DNA of 64,000 nt. It comes from Thalassobacillus sp. CUG 92003 (lineage in GTDB: Bacteria > Bacillota > Bacilli > Bacillales > Halobacillaceae). The notes under the pieces were generated by a model, which was given only the letters and a program-made list of their open reading frames with translations, did not search any database and was not told the origin of the DNA. Position numbers and translations under genes: made by a program. Positions within the stretch are counted from its first letter, which is position 1. Each line of letters begins with the position of its first letter. The stretch is from assembly GCF_013618635.1 (NCBI RefSeq), contig NZ_JABLSJ010000002.1, forward strand, positions 392,066 through 456,065, in the 5' to 3' direction. Below are positions 1-8,846 of this stretch, one piece after another.

Positions 1-890
1 GTTTCATTCCGAGAAACCCATTTGAAGATATGACAGGAGCCCGTTCAACATCAACCATCGCCGTCGTGATTTTCTCTGTTTTTATTGGCTTAGCCATCTT
101 GGCTGTGAGGCGAAAACAACCCGATCATGCAGCGATGGTCACCAAAGGCGTTAATGCCATCTACGCAGTCGTGATGCGGATCGTCACCATGGTCCTGCGG
201 CTGACGCCATTCGGGATTATGGCTTTGATCGCGAATACAGTGGCACGGACCGAATTAGCTGGTATTTTAGAACTGGGTAAATTTGTACTCGTTTCCTATA
301 TAGCGCTCTTTGTCATGTTCTTGATCCACTTGTTATTTATCTTCCTGGCAGGGTTGAATCCATGGCGCTATGTTCAGAAAGTGTTACCTGTCCTGGGATT
401 TGCTTTTACCTCGCGCTCTAGTGCCGGAACGATTCCATTGAATATTCAAGCACAAAAGAGCAGCCTCGGTGTCGATGAAGGCAGCGCAAATATGTCCGCT
501 TCGTTCGGAGCGACCATTGGCCAAAACGGATGCGCCGGTATCTATCCCGCGATGCTGGCTGTCATGATTGCTCCTACAGTCGGCATCGACCCGCTGAGCC
601 CTGGTTTTATCCTGCAATTGATCCTGATTGTCGGAATTGGCTCGTTTGGCGTTGCTGGGGTAGGGGGAGGCGCTACGTTTGCGGCTTTGATCGTCTTGTC
701 CTCTATGAATTTGCCTGTTTACCTGGCAGGGCTGCTTATATCAGTAGAACCATTGATTGATATGGGACGGACGGCGTTAAATGTCAATGGCGCGATGACA
801 TCCGGTACGCTGACATCACGCTTCTTAGGCAAACTCGATCGCCAAACGTTTCAAAATCCAGATGCTATCGAAAAAGATTTGACGCTATAA
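1..890 (+). CDS. tcyP: L-cystine/dicarboxylate:cation symporter, 3' part (TcyP-like)
   Basis: The frame is open from base 3, before the first internal ATG at 30, so the gene runs in from outside the window and lacks its N-terminal part. The remaining roughly 296 residues are a chain of hydrophobic segments of the dicarboxylate/amino acid:cation (Na+ or H+) symporter family. Typical motifs are TGARSTSTIAVVIFS near the start, a serine-rich FTSRSSAGTIPLN hairpin, and NMSASFGATIGQNGCAGIYP. The pattern fits TcyP of Bacillus, a membrane cystine importer of about 460 residues. Its last ten bases are also the first bases of the downstream 260-bp tandem repeat. The family is secure; the cystine assignment is by resemblance. 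Confidence 0.85.
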   Translation, partial: FIPRNPFEDMTGARSTSTIAVVIFSVFIGLAILAVRRKQPDHAAMVTKGVNAIYAVVMRIVTMVLRLTPFGIMALIANTVARTELAGILELGKFVLVSYIALFVMFLIHLLFIFLAGLNPWRYVQKVLPVLGFAFTSRSSAGTIPLNIQAQKSSLGVDEGSANMSASFGATIGQNGCAGIYPAMLAVMIAPTVGIDPLSPGFILQLILIVGIGSFGVAGVGGGATFAALIVLSSMNLPVYLAGLLISVEPLIDMGRTALNVNGAMTSGTLTSRFLGKLDRQTFQNPDAIEKDLTL

Positions 891-1805
891 GCTCAAGCAC
901 CTCCATCAAGGCTGATCCATTATGGGCCAGTCTTGTTTTGTTTTCAACTCGAGTGCTGTTGTAAACGCGTAAGTGCACAATATAATCGCATTATCCGATT
1001 TGTAAGCAACTCCCGGCGATTTACAAGCAACTTCAGATGATTTCTTTGCAACTTCACTTTATAGCGATATTTAGGAGCCAGTATCTTCGTGCTTTCTGCC
1101 TCCTGGATTTACAGGTGACATCTGGTGGGCAGACGATTAATGACGCTATAAGCTCAAGCACCTCCATCAAGGCTGATCCATTATGGGCCAGTCTTGTTTT
1201 GTTTTCAACTCGAGTGCTGTTGTAAACGCGTAAGTGCACAATATAATCGCTTTATCCGATTTGCAAGCAACTCCCAGCAATTTACAAGCAACTTCAGATG
1301 ATTTTTTGCAACTTCACTTTATAGCGGTATTTAGGAGCCAGTATCTTCGTGCTTTCTGCCTCCTAGATTTACCGATGACATCTGGTGGGCAGACGATTAA
1401 TGACGCTATAAGCTAAAGCACCTCCATCAAGGCTGATCCATTAGGGGCCAGTCTTATTTTGTTTTCAACTCGAGTGCTGTTGTAAACGAGTAAGTGCACA
1501 ATATAATCGCATTATCCGATTTGTAAGCAACTCCCGGCGATTTACAAGCAACTTTAGACGTTTTCTTAGCAACTTCGCATTAGAGCGGTATTTAGACTGT
1601 TCCAACTAAGGTTTATTTATCAATCCTTCACTAAGACTGATCCATTAAGGGTCAGTCTTGTCTTGTTTTCAACTCGAGTGCTGTTGTAAACGAATAAGTG
1701 CACTTCATAATCGCATTACCCGATTTGCAAGCAACTCCCGGTAATTTACAAGCAACTTCAGACATTTTCTTTTCAACTTCGCATGATAGCAGTATTTAGC
1801 ATGCG
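881..1805. repeat. Tandem repeat of about 260 bp, four copies
   Basis: Copies start with GACGCTATAA at 881, 1142 and 1402, giving periods of 261 and 260 bp. A fourth, diverged and shorter copy runs about 1630-1805. Each unit carries a hairpin resembling a tcyP terminator, the block TTTTCAACTCGAGTGCTG, and two to three AAGCAACT motifs spaced 21-23 bp. The first unit overlaps the tcyP stop codon, so the array looks like serial duplication of the tcyP 3' flank. Short open frames inside it change between copies and are not credible genes. No other gene is visible between 891 and 1911. Confidence 0.85.
1633..1670 (+). terminator. Terminator-like hairpin in repeat copy 4
   Basis: Stem AAGACTGA / TCAGTCTT with a short loop, followed by a T-rich stretch. 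The equivalents in copies 1-3 have mismatches, so this copy looks closest to the ancestral tcyP terminator. Confidence 0.5.
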
Positions 1806-1911
1806 GTTTTTCATCACTTCAGACTTCAGCGGTAGTCTTGTGATTTTGCTCGAGCGGGGAAATATGAAATAATATACAACGGAATAAGAAGAGAGAATGG
1901 AGGGAAGGAAG

Positions 1912-3153
1912 ATGACGACACATCAGCAGCAATTAGAAAAATACGCTGATTTAGCACTACAAAAAGGAATCAACCTTCAGGAAGGACAAGGTCTGCTCAT
2001 CAATGCCCCATTAGAAGCAGCAGATTTAGTCCGAACGTTGACAGCTAAAGCATTCGGCCGAGGCGCAAAAGACGTTCATGTTGAATGGAGTGACGAAGTC
2101 CTTACTTACTTGAAAATGAAGCATGCACCAATGGAGGTCTTAGAAGATTATCCTCGCTGGAAAGCAGAAGGCAAAGAACAAATGGTTAAAGACGGGTACT
2201 CGGTGTTGAGTATCTTCGGACCAGATCCTGATCTATTGAAAAATGTTGACTCTGAACGCATAGCTGCGGCTAACAAAGCCACTGCTCAAGCATTAGCTGA
2301 TTTCCAATCCTTTGTTATGAATGACAAAGTGACGTGGCTTGTCTTGGGCTATCCGCAAAAAGCATGGGCTCAGAAAATGTTCCCTGATGATTCTGGGGAA
2401 GAGGCGCAGCGTAAGCTTTGGGAGCACATCTTCAACATTACACGCGTTGATCAGGACGATCCGGTTGCAGCCTGGGAGACTCATAATGAAACGTTGCGTC
2501 AAGCGCGGGAATTTCTAAACGACAAGCAGTATAAAAAGTTGCACTACCGGGCGCCGGGCACCGATTTGACTGTTGAACTCCCTGAAAACCACATCTGGCA
2601 CGGGGGTTCGGCGACGTCCGAACAGGGCATTGAATTCATTCCGAATATGCCGACGGAGGAAGTCTTCACGATGCCGCATAAATACGGGGTGGACGGAAAA
2701 GTGTCCAGCACGAAGCCATTGAATTACGGCGGTAACTTGATCGAAAACTTTACGTTAACCTTTGAAAATGGCAAGGTCGTCGACTTCTCAGCTGAGGCGG
2801 GCGAAGAGAACTTGAAACATCTTATCGAGACAGATGAAGGCGCAAGACGATTAGGCGAAGTTGCGCTCGTACCGCATGAATCGCCAATATCGCAATCCGG
2901 GCATATTTTCTTCAATACGCTTTTTGATGAGAATGCTTCCTGTCATCTGGCGCTTGGAAAAGCCTATCCCACCAATGTCGAAGTCGGGCCGAACATGAAC
3001 AAATCAGAGATGGACGAGCACGGAGTGAATGACAGTCTTGTTCACGAAGATTTTATGATGGGCTCTGCAGAACTTGATATTGATGGGGAAACGAAGGAAG
3101 GCGACACAGAAGCGATCTTCCGCAATGGCTCCTGGGTACTTGATTTTGGATAA
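1912..3153 (+). CDS. ampS: M29 family metallo-aminopeptidase (AmpS type)
   Basis: A 413-residue cytosolic aminopeptidase of the M29 (thermophilic aminopeptidase T / AmpS) family, which removes N-terminal residues from peptides using two metal ions. Ligand regions typical of the family are visible in the C-terminal half: the Glu in NMPTEEVF, the Glu in RLGEVALVPHES, the His in ENASCHLALGKAYP and the HxD of VHEDFMMG. Length matches the family (about 410). An ATG at 1897 is in frame, but the Shine-Dalgarno GGAGGG lies just after it and is correctly spaced for the ATG at 1912, so 1912 is preferred. It is probably monocistronic, ending at a bidirectional terminator shared with msrA. Confidence 0.9.
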   Translation: MTTHQQQLEKYADLALQKGINLQEGQGLLINAPLEAADLVRTLTAKAFGRGAKDVHVEWSDEVLTYLKMKHAPMEVLEDYPRWKAEGKEQMVKDGYSVLSIFGPDPDLLKNVDSERIAAANKATAQALADFQSFVMNDKVTWLVLGYPQKAWAQKMFPDDSGEEAQRKLWEHIFNITRVDQDDPVAAWETHNETLRQAREFLNDKQYKKLHYRAPGTDLTVELPENHIWHGGSATSEQGIEFIPNMPTEEVFTMPHKYGVDGKVSSTKPLNYGGNLIENFTLTFENGKVVDFSAEAGEENLKHLIETDEGARRLGEVALVPHESPISQSGHIFFNTLFDENASCHLALGKAYPTNVEVGPNMNKSEMDEHGVNDSLVHEDFMMGSAELDIDGETKEGDTEAIFRNGSWVLDFG

Positions 3154-3190
3154 GTAACAAACCAGTCATACAGTTGAAGCTATAACACAA

Positions 3191-3228
3191 AAAGCCGAAC
3201 GATTTCGATTGAAATCAGTTCGGCTTAA
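3191..3228. terminator. Bidirectional terminator between ampS and msrA
   Basis: Stem AAGCCGAAC-GATTTC paired with GAAATC-AGTTCGGCTT, with T/A-rich flanks. It lies between the convergent ampS and msrA genes. Confidence 0.75.
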
Positions 3229-3237
3229 TTATCCTCT

Positions 3238-3708
3238 TTACTTATATCTACTTAATATGTCGTCTGGAATATGACAATAATCATCTGGACATCGAGCTAA
3301 CCTATCTTGATGTTCCTCTGCACTTCTCACATAGTTAGTAAGAGGCAATACTTCCACAACTATATGGTCATAATCATGTCGCTCACTCAGAAACGCTTGC
3401 GCCTCTTTTAAGTGTTCAGGCTTTTCACTGTAAAATCCTGTTCGGTATTTCTTGCCAACATCCTGGCCTTGTTTATTCAAACTGTAGGGATCAATGATTT
3501 CAAATAAATATCCCATTAGTTCCTTAATTGTTACTACCGCCGGGTCAAATTCGGTTTTGACACATTCGGCGTAGCCGTCATAATCACCTTCACGTGTATG
3601 ACTGGTTCCGTTAGCTCTTCCCGCTTCTGTAGACGTAACGCCTGGTAACGTTTTGATAAAAGCCTGTACGCCCCATAAACATCCACCTGCAATATATACG
3701 ACTTCCAT
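3238..3708 (-). CDS. msrA: Peptide-methionine (S)-S-oxide reductase MsrA
   Basis: A 156-residue MsrA that repairs methionine-S-sulfoxide in proteins, with a catalytic cysteine recycled by thioredoxin. The nucleophile is Cys10 in AGGCLWGVQAF; most MsrA proteins have GCFWG, so Leu replaces the usual Phe. Other family blocks are present: YAECVKTEFDP, IDPYSLNKQGQDVGKKYRTG and AEEHQDRLARCPDDYCH, the last giving Cys residues near the C terminus that could act as resolving cysteines. The start is supported by AAAGGAG upstream. The protein is short (B. subtilis MsrA has about 177 residues) but has all core blocks. Confidence 0.9.
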   Translation of the reverse strand: MEVVYIAGGCLWGVQAFIKTLPGVTSTEAGRANGTSHTREGDYDGYAECVKTEFDPAVVTIKELMGYLFEIIDPYSLNKQGQDVGKKYRTGFYSEKPEHLKEAQAFLSERHDYDHIVVEVLPLTNYVRSAEEHQDRLARCPDDYCHIPDDILSRYK

Positions 3709-4006
3709 ATTGACTCTCCTTTAAAAATCCTGCCCGATCATTGACTATCTATAATGTCCATATTAGATAGTCGTAGCTTTGAAATCAACCGGATTCTGGA
3801 GAAGATTCAGCGTATCAAGACAATAGTGGCATTTCAATGACAATGTCACATTTTAATGACGTTCCGTTTAAATTGTTCTAACAACCTGTCAAAACCCCTT
3901 TATAAGTCTGGAGAACCACATTAAAGTATAGCAAAGAGAGGTTTCGCGCTCCTTCTCAACGTCAATATATGAGAGAGACAGAGTGTTTATAAAGGGACTG
4001 ATAAAT

Positions 4007-5038
4007 ATGAATCGTGAACCATTTTTCGACAATGCAAAATTAATTTTAATATTCATCGTAGTGTTTGGCCATATGATTCAGCCTTTCACGCATGATTCTC
4101 AATTTGTGTATACCTTATATACGTGGATTTATGTCTTCCACATGCCGGCCTTTATCTTATTAGCAGGGTTCTTTGCGAAAGCTGTTAAAGAGAAAGGGTA
4201 TATTGCTAAACTCAGTAAGAAGCTTGTTATGCCTTATTTGATTTTCCAATTTGTTTATACGATGTATTACTTCTTTATCGGCAAAGAAGGATGGCTGCAC
4301 GGACCTTTTTATCCGCATTGGTCCTTATGGTTCCTGTTCAGTTTATTTTGCTGGCACGTGCTTCTTCAATGGTTCAGCCGACTTTCCCCTTTGATTGGTT
4401 TGGGGATTGCGGTGCAACTCGGTATTTTGGTCGGTTACTTCAGTGATATCGGCCACACGTTAAGCTTATCACGGACGCTCGTATTCTTCCCGTTCTTTCT
4501 ATTGGGCTACTGGTTAACCGTCGATCACATGAAGAAATTGCAGACTTGGCCGGTAAGAATAGCTGGGTTGGTTGTCATGGCGGGTGTGGCTGCCTTTATC
4601 GTTGTGGCCCCAGAATTCAGTTCTGGCTGGCTTCTTGGATCTAAGTCGTATGCTACACTCGGATCAGCTGATGTTGGCGGCTTAATTCGCGTAGGGGTTT
4701 ACCTCTTGGCTGCTGTGATGACGGCCAGTGTCCTGGCATGGATGCCAACCAAGCAGTTTTCCTTCACTGTTCTTGGTCAACGCACCTTATATGTCTATCT
4801 GCTTCATGGGTTCTTCATCCAATTTTTCCGGCAGGCAGATTGGTTTAAGGTCGATAATATGTTTGATTTGTTTGGTTTGGCCGTATTTGCAGCCGGTATT
4901 GTGTATCTGCTTTCCAGTTCGCTGGTACGTACGATGTCCCAGCCTTTAATAGAAGGGCAGGCTAAAATGCTGAAACACATGTGGAGTAAGCATGTCACCC
5001 ATTCTAGTAACCGAAAAGGCCCTGGCGCTTACCGCTGA
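4007..5038 (+). CDS. Membrane acyltransferase family protein (COG3594-like)
   Basis: A 343-residue polytopic membrane protein with about ten hydrophobic segments, starting MNREPFFDNAKLILIF. The N-terminal block with VVFGHMIQPF (conserved membrane His) and YVFHMPAFILLAGFFAK is typical of acyltransferase-3 / fucose 4-O-acetylase-like proteins, which move acyl groups onto extracellular sugars or wall polymers. There is no extracellular SGNH domain. A GTG at 3983 is in frame, but homologous proteins begin with the FFDNAK block, so ATG 4007 with AAAGGG upstream is preferred. Substrate unknown. It stands alone, followed by a terminator. Confidence 0.75.
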   Translation: MNREPFFDNAKLILIFIVVFGHMIQPFTHDSQFVYTLYTWIYVFHMPAFILLAGFFAKAVKEKGYIAKLSKKLVMPYLIFQFVYTMYYFFIGKEGWLHGPFYPHWSLWFLFSLFCWHVLLQWFSRLSPLIGLGIAVQLGILVGYFSDIGHTLSLSRTLVFFPFFLLGYWLTVDHMKKLQTWPVRIAGLVVMAGVAAFIVVAPEFSSGWLLGSKSYATLGSADVGGLIRVGVYLLAAVMTASVLAWMPTKQFSFTVLGQRTLYVYLLHGFFIQFFRQADWFKVDNMFDLFGLAVFAAGIVYLLSSSLVRTMSQPLIEGQAKMLKHMWSKHVTHSSNRKGPGAYR

Positions 5039-5064
5039 TTGACTAAAATTGCAGTTTTCTATCC

Positions 5065-5098
5065 GACCCAAGCAGCAGGGCAGTTGCTTGGGTCTTTC
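5065..5098 (+). terminator. Terminator after the acyltransferase gene
   Basis: Perfect 10-bp stem GACCCAAGCA / TGCTTGGGTC followed by TTTCGT. Confidence 0.7.
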
Positions 5099-5205
5099 GT
5101 ATGGTTGGCAGCACGGCCACTTTAAGAATTGAAGTTTAAAATTGAGCATAAGTGAAATAGTAACGGTAGGCGTAATTATCCACCCCAATAAGGAGGGCGT
5201 TTAGA

Positions 5206-5871
5206 TTGGCTAAGAAAATTCTCATGATTGTAACGAATGCAGATCAAGTCAATGAAGATAATAAGACAGGACTATGGTTGTCAGAATTCGTCGAACCGTA
5301 CATGGAATTTTTACAGGCGGGATTCGAGGTGACGGCCGCCAGCATCAAAGGTGGCAAGATACCGATTGACCCTAACAGCTACAGTAATGAACTGCCGAAA
5401 GAATGGGATGATATCGTCATGGAACCGTTAAGCAACACGGAAAAACTGACGAATATTGATCCGTCCGCATTCGATGGGGTGTTCCTCCCTGGCGGACACG
5501 GGACAATGTTTGATTTTCCTCAGAATGAAACATTGCAATACGTATTAAAACATTTTGCAGAATCAGATAAGTTGATTGGAGCAGTCTGTCATGGCCCGGC
5601 CGGATTTGTAGGAGTGACAGATGCCCAGGGGAACTCGATTGTAAAAGGGAAAAAGATTACCGGATTCACGAATGAAGAAGAGTCCCAAACAGGTTTGGAT
5701 TCCTATATGCCGTTCTTGTTAGAAAGTAAATTATCAGAAGAAGGCGCCACATTCGTAACGGATGACGCTTATCAGGATCATGTGGTCATGGATGGTCGCT
5801 TCATAACAGGCCAAAACCCGCAATCAAGCTTAAGTACAGCCAGACAGTACGTTGAGACGATCGGCAAATAA
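5206..5871 (+). CDS. DJ-1/PfpI superfamily protein (class I GATase-like, Hsp31 type)
   Basis: A 221-residue DJ-1/PfpI protein. The nucleophile elbow is AVCHGPAG with a Cys-His pair. A Glu lies near the N terminus in GLWLSEFVEPY, and GGHGTMFDFP is the glycine-rich substrate loop. This resembles the Hsp31/YDR533C subgroup, whose members act as glyoxalase III, deglycase or stress chaperones; which activity applies here is not known. The start is TTG at 5206 with a strong AGGAGGG six bases upstream. Soluble and monocistronic. Confidence 0.85.
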   Translation: MAKKILMIVTNADQVNEDNKTGLWLSEFVEPYMEFLQAGFEVTAASIKGGKIPIDPNSYSNELPKEWDDIVMEPLSNTEKLTNIDPSAFDGVFLPGGHGTMFDFPQNETLQYVLKHFAESDKLIGAVCHGPAGFVGVTDAQGNSIVKGKKITGFTNEEESQTGLDSYMPFLLESKLSEEGATFVTDDAYQDHVVMDGRFITGQNPQSSLSTARQYVETIGK

Positions 5872-5969
5872 ATTCGTGTAAGATACCTCTAGAAGGAAAA
5901 TAGGTTGGAAAGTAATAAATTATAGGTGTGAAAAAGCGAACATTGTAACCGTTTATAAGGTCTGCGATG

Positions 5970-6100
5970 CTCATGAGCGTAGTCAAAACACGTAGACTCC
6001 TACGGGAACAGCGCGAGCCGAAGATCCCGCAGGAAAGTGGTTTTGCTTTCCGAGGAAGCTGAGGCCGTGCCCGTGGAAAGCGGAGTGTTTTGACGGAGCG
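5970..6100. repeat. Dispersed hairpin repeat, family A, copy 1
   Basis: About 120-bp element bounded by the inverted arms GTCAAAACAC and GTGTTTTGAC. Internal blocks GATCCCGCAGGAAAG and GAGGCCGTGCCCGTGGAAAG are shared with copies at 16.55 kb and 32.36 kb. It fills most of the 5872-6190 gap and abuts the terminator at 6106. The open frame across it is a by-product; similar peptides appear from the other copies. Confidence 0.85.
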
Positions 6101-6105
6101 GTACA

Positions 6106-6150
6106 GAAAAACACCGAACAATTTCAGAGTAATTGCTCGGTGTTTTTTTC
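6106..6150. terminator. Terminator downstream of the LysM hydrolase gene
   Basis: Stem AAAACACCGAACAATT paired with AATTGCTCGGTGTTTT (one mismatch), with T runs at both ends. It serves the minus-strand hydrolase gene and could also stop reads from the plus strand. Confidence 0.75.
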
Positions 6151-6190
6151 TGGTTTCATTTAGAATTGCCCCAGCTCTTTATAACTATAT

Positions 6191-7207
6191 TTAATATGTT
6201 TTAGCTCCTAAGTATCTGGAACTCCAGTAAGACGTCGTCATGTTGCTGATGGTCACTCCGTCGGAACCAGCATGGACAAATTTGTTGTTTCCAAGATAAA
6301 TGCCGGCGTGAGAGGGACCTGATTTATAGGTTTCGAAGAATACGACATCTCCGATCGATGGAGAATTGACGGACGTCCCTGCATGGTAGATTGAAGCTGT
6401 TGTCCTTGGTACATTGATACCATGTTTTTCGAATACATAATTGATGAACCCGCTGCAATCGAATCCTGCCGGTGTTGTCCCGCCCCATTGATAAGCAGTA
6501 CCGATTTGAGACTTAGCGGTGGAAATCAAAGCAGATGTTGTATTCTGCTTTGGAGCTGAGTCGGAAGAGGAGCCGTTTGAGGATCCGTTACCGGTCACTT
6601 TCAGCTTTTGACCAACGTGAATGATCGTGCCGCTGATATTATTTAAATTCTTCAATTTAGAAATGCTGATGTTATATTGGTTGGCAATCTTCCACAAGGA
6701 ATCACCCGATTTTACGGTGTACGTGCTTGTGTTGCCAGAGTTGCTACCCTCAGAGGAAGAATTGTTGGAGTCGTCATTGTTGGAATGATTCGACTGAGAA
6801 CGGTCTAATTTAAGGGTTTGGCCAACATGGATAATGTCGCTTGACAGATTATTTAAGCTTTTAAGTTGAGCCACACTGATATTATACCTGTTGCCGATCG
6901 CCCAAAGGGAGTCGCCGGATTTCACGGTATACGAATCAGTGGCGTTATCAGAACTGGATTGATTGTCCGAAATCGAACGAGATTCTTCACTAACGACAAG
7001 TTTTTGACCCGGGTGGATGATGCTGCCCGATAGGTCGTTCAGCTCTTTTATTTTATAGACGGATGTACCATATTTATGTGCGAAATCCCAGAGCGTGTCC
7101 CCGCTTTTAACTGTGACTGAATCAGCATGTGCAACATTAGCTCCTACGGTCATGACACCTACAAAACTCGTGGTAACAATGGCCTTTTTGACCCAATTGT
7201 TTTTCAT
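6191..7207 (-). CDS. Secreted peptidoglycan endopeptidase: three LysM plus NlpC/P60 (LytE/CwlS type)
   Basis: A 338-residue exported wall hydrolase. Residues 1-28 are a Sec signal peptide ending AHA. Three LysM repeats follow, at about 31-72, 93-134 and 163-204, each starting VxSGDxLW, separated by Ser/Asn-rich linkers. The NlpC/P60 domain fills about 224-338, with the catalytic Cys in GFDCSGF and a His in GPSHAGIYLG. Such D,L-endopeptidases cut the D-Glu/meso-DAP stem bond during elongation or separation. The start has GGGAGGT upstream. A WalR-type box lies about 80 bp upstream, matching the known WalKR control of lytE-like genes. Confidence 0.93.
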   Translation of the reverse strand: MKNNWVKKAIVTTSFVGVMTVGANVAHADSVTVKSGDTLWDFAHKYGTSVYKIKELNDLSGSIIHPGQKLVVSEESRSISDNQSSSDNATDSYTVKSGDSLWAIGNRYNISVAQLKSLNNLSSDIIHVGQTLKLDRSQSNHSNNDDSNNSSSEGSNSGNTSTYTVKSGDSLWKIANQYNISISKLKNLNNISGTIIHVGQKLKVTGNGSSNGSSSDSAPKQNTTSALISTAKSQIGTAYQWGGTTPAGFDCSGFINYVFEKHGINVPRTTASIYHAGTSVNSPSIGDVVFFETYKSGPSHAGIYLGNNKFVHAGSDGVTISNMTTSYWSSRYLGAKTY

Positions 7208-7284
7208 TATGTACCTCCCAATTAATAAGTTAGGTAGTTTGATAGATTATAAAGAGATTCTAACATAGCTGGATTCGACATTAT

Positions 7285-7301
7285 GTTACATTAGGATTAC
7301 A
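7285..7301 (-). promoter_or_regulatory. WalR (YycF) binding box
   Basis: Read on the minus strand this is TGTAAT-CCTAA-TGTAAC, an exact match to the WalR consensus TGTWAH-N5-TGTWAH, upstream of the LysM-NlpC/P60 gene. The family role is well known; binding here is inferred. Confidence 0.65.
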
Positions 7302-7318
7302 TTATTATTACGACCGTC

Positions 7319-7356
7319 AAAAAGCCTTCAGACAGTGTAGTCTGAAGGCTTTTTGG
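7319..7356 (-). terminator. Terminator of the YjiH-family gene
   Basis: Perfect 15-bp stem AAAAAGCCTTCAGAC / GTCTGAAGGCTTTTT with a 6-base loop, about 50 bp after the YjiH-type stop codon on the minus strand. Confidence 0.85.
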
Positions 7357-7407
7357 TGTTTGGATTTTTTCGTGATTACAAAAATGTTAACTATTTTATG
7401 CTGCCTA

Positions 7408-8757
7408 TTAAAAGATTAGGTGAGCGATTAGTACGATAATCGGCAAGGTAATCAATGTGCGCTCGACAAATATAATGAATAAGTCTTTCATCCCGACAGG
7501 CACTTTGGATGCTAATAATAGACCGCCAACTTCTGACATATAGATCAGTTGGGTAACAGATAATGAAGCGATGATAAATCGTGTCATTTCACTCTCGATT
7601 GAGCTTCCGATAATAGCCGGCAGGAACATATCGGCGAAGCCGACTAATATCGTTTCAGATGCTTCAGCAGCGTACGGAACCTGCATGAGCTCCAGAAGGG
7701 GGATGAAAGGGTACCCGATCCACGTGAAGAATGGAGTGAACTCAGCAATGACAAGGGCGATCGTACCGAGTGCCATGACAATGGGCGCTACCCCCATCCA
7801 CATGTCGAGAATGTTTTGTCCGCCCTGTTTAAAGAATTTACTGACGCTCGATTCTTTACTTCCTCTTTGTACGGCTTGTAGATAAGCGTAAGACAGCATG
7901 TTGTGCTCACTTGGTATAGCTTCATCCATTTCCGCTGGCTCTTCTGTGACATACGTATTTGTTTTTCTTGATAACGGAGGAATACGCGGCATAATGAGCG
8001 CTGCGACAAGACCGGAGGCAGCGACTGTTAAATAAAAGGGAACAAATAGATGCTCTAAATGGACTTCAGCGATGACCACAAGACTGAAGGTGATCGATAC
8101 AACTGAGAATGTGGTCCCGATCACCGCGGCTTCACGTTTGGTGTAGTACCCTTCTTCATACTGCTTACTCGTCAATAGGACCCCGATGGTGCCATCTCCA
8201 AGCCAGGATGCAAGGGAATCAATGGACGAACGGCCTGGCAGGGTGAACAGCGGGCGCATGATTTTGGTAAGCAAAACGCCAAATAACTCCAGCAAACCGT
8301 AATTAAGCAGTAAGGGTAGAAAGAGGCCGGCAAATAAGAAGACGGCAAATAATACATGAAGTAAGTCTCCGAGCAACAGTCCACCCGTATCTGGCGATAT
8401 GATCGCTTGGGGCCCGATTTGAAAAAAGACCATGATAGCAAAGATCATCCCTAATAATCGAGTGATGGTCCAAACAGGCGTGACGTTAAATAAAGATTGA
8501 AAAAACGGCTTTTGCTTTAGCGCATCAGCTCCTGCTGCTTTCGTTAACAGGGTCCCGATAGCGGTGATGGAGATGATCATCATCATGATGAAGGATAGAT
8601 AATCGGCTAACCAAGCTTGCACCCATCCGGCTAAAATCGCAATGGGGATGGTAATGGTATCGCCGTTCTTAACGGGCACCATAAAGAGAATGATCCCTAA
8701 AAGGGAAGGAAGAATAAATTTCAGATGATTGCTTGTCGAATATTGACTTGCTTTCAT
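7408..8757 (-). CDS. YjiH family membrane protein (nucleoside-recognition GATE domain)
   Basis: A 449-residue integral membrane protein with about ten to eleven hydrophobic segments, matching the YjiH/COG3314 family. It includes blocks such as PGRSSIDSLASWLGDGTIGVLL and VGFADMFLPAI. These proteins have the GATE fold seen in concentrative nucleoside transporters and spore-maturation proteins, but no substrate is established. A charged cytoplasmic loop (about residues 265-300) separates two halves. The start is set by AGGAG eight bases upstream. A strong terminator follows. Confidence 0.8.
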   Translation of the reverse strand: MKASQYSTSNHLKFILPSLLGIILFMVPVKNGDTITIPIAILAGWVQAWLADYLSFIMMMIISITAIGTLLTKAAGADALKQKPFFQSLFNVTPVWTITRLLGMIFAIMVFFQIGPQAIISPDTGGLLLGDLLHVLFAVFLFAGLFLPLLLNYGLLELFGVLLTKIMRPLFTLPGRSSIDSLASWLGDGTIGVLLTSKQYEEGYYTKREAAVIGTTFSVVSITFSLVVIAEVHLEHLFVPFYLTVAASGLVAALIMPRIPPLSRKTNTYVTEEPAEMDEAIPSEHNMLSYAYLQAVQRGSKESSVSKFFKQGGQNILDMWMGVAPIVMALGTIALVIAEFTPFFTWIGYPFIPLLELMQVPYAAEASETILVGFADMFLPAIIGSSIESEMTRFIIASLSVTQLIYMSEVGGLLLASKVPVGMKDLFIIFVERTLITLPIIVLIAHLIF

Positions 8758-8846
8758 TCGTCACACTCCTACGATGGTAATAAAAATACAATAGATTTCA
8801 TTTTAATACACACAGGGGAACTTGCCAATAGCGACTTTACGGGTGG

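Noticed and set aside
1037..1416. Short frames in the 260-bp repeats downstream of tcyP
   Set aside because: The frames differ between copies only by repeat drift, lack ribosome-binding sites and contain terminator-like hairpins.
5801..6121. Frames giving an SCGIFGSRCS-type peptide (also near 16.5 kb and 32.4 kb)
   Set aside because: The same peptide arises from each family A repeat copy. It is a translation of a hairpin repeat and not a gene family.
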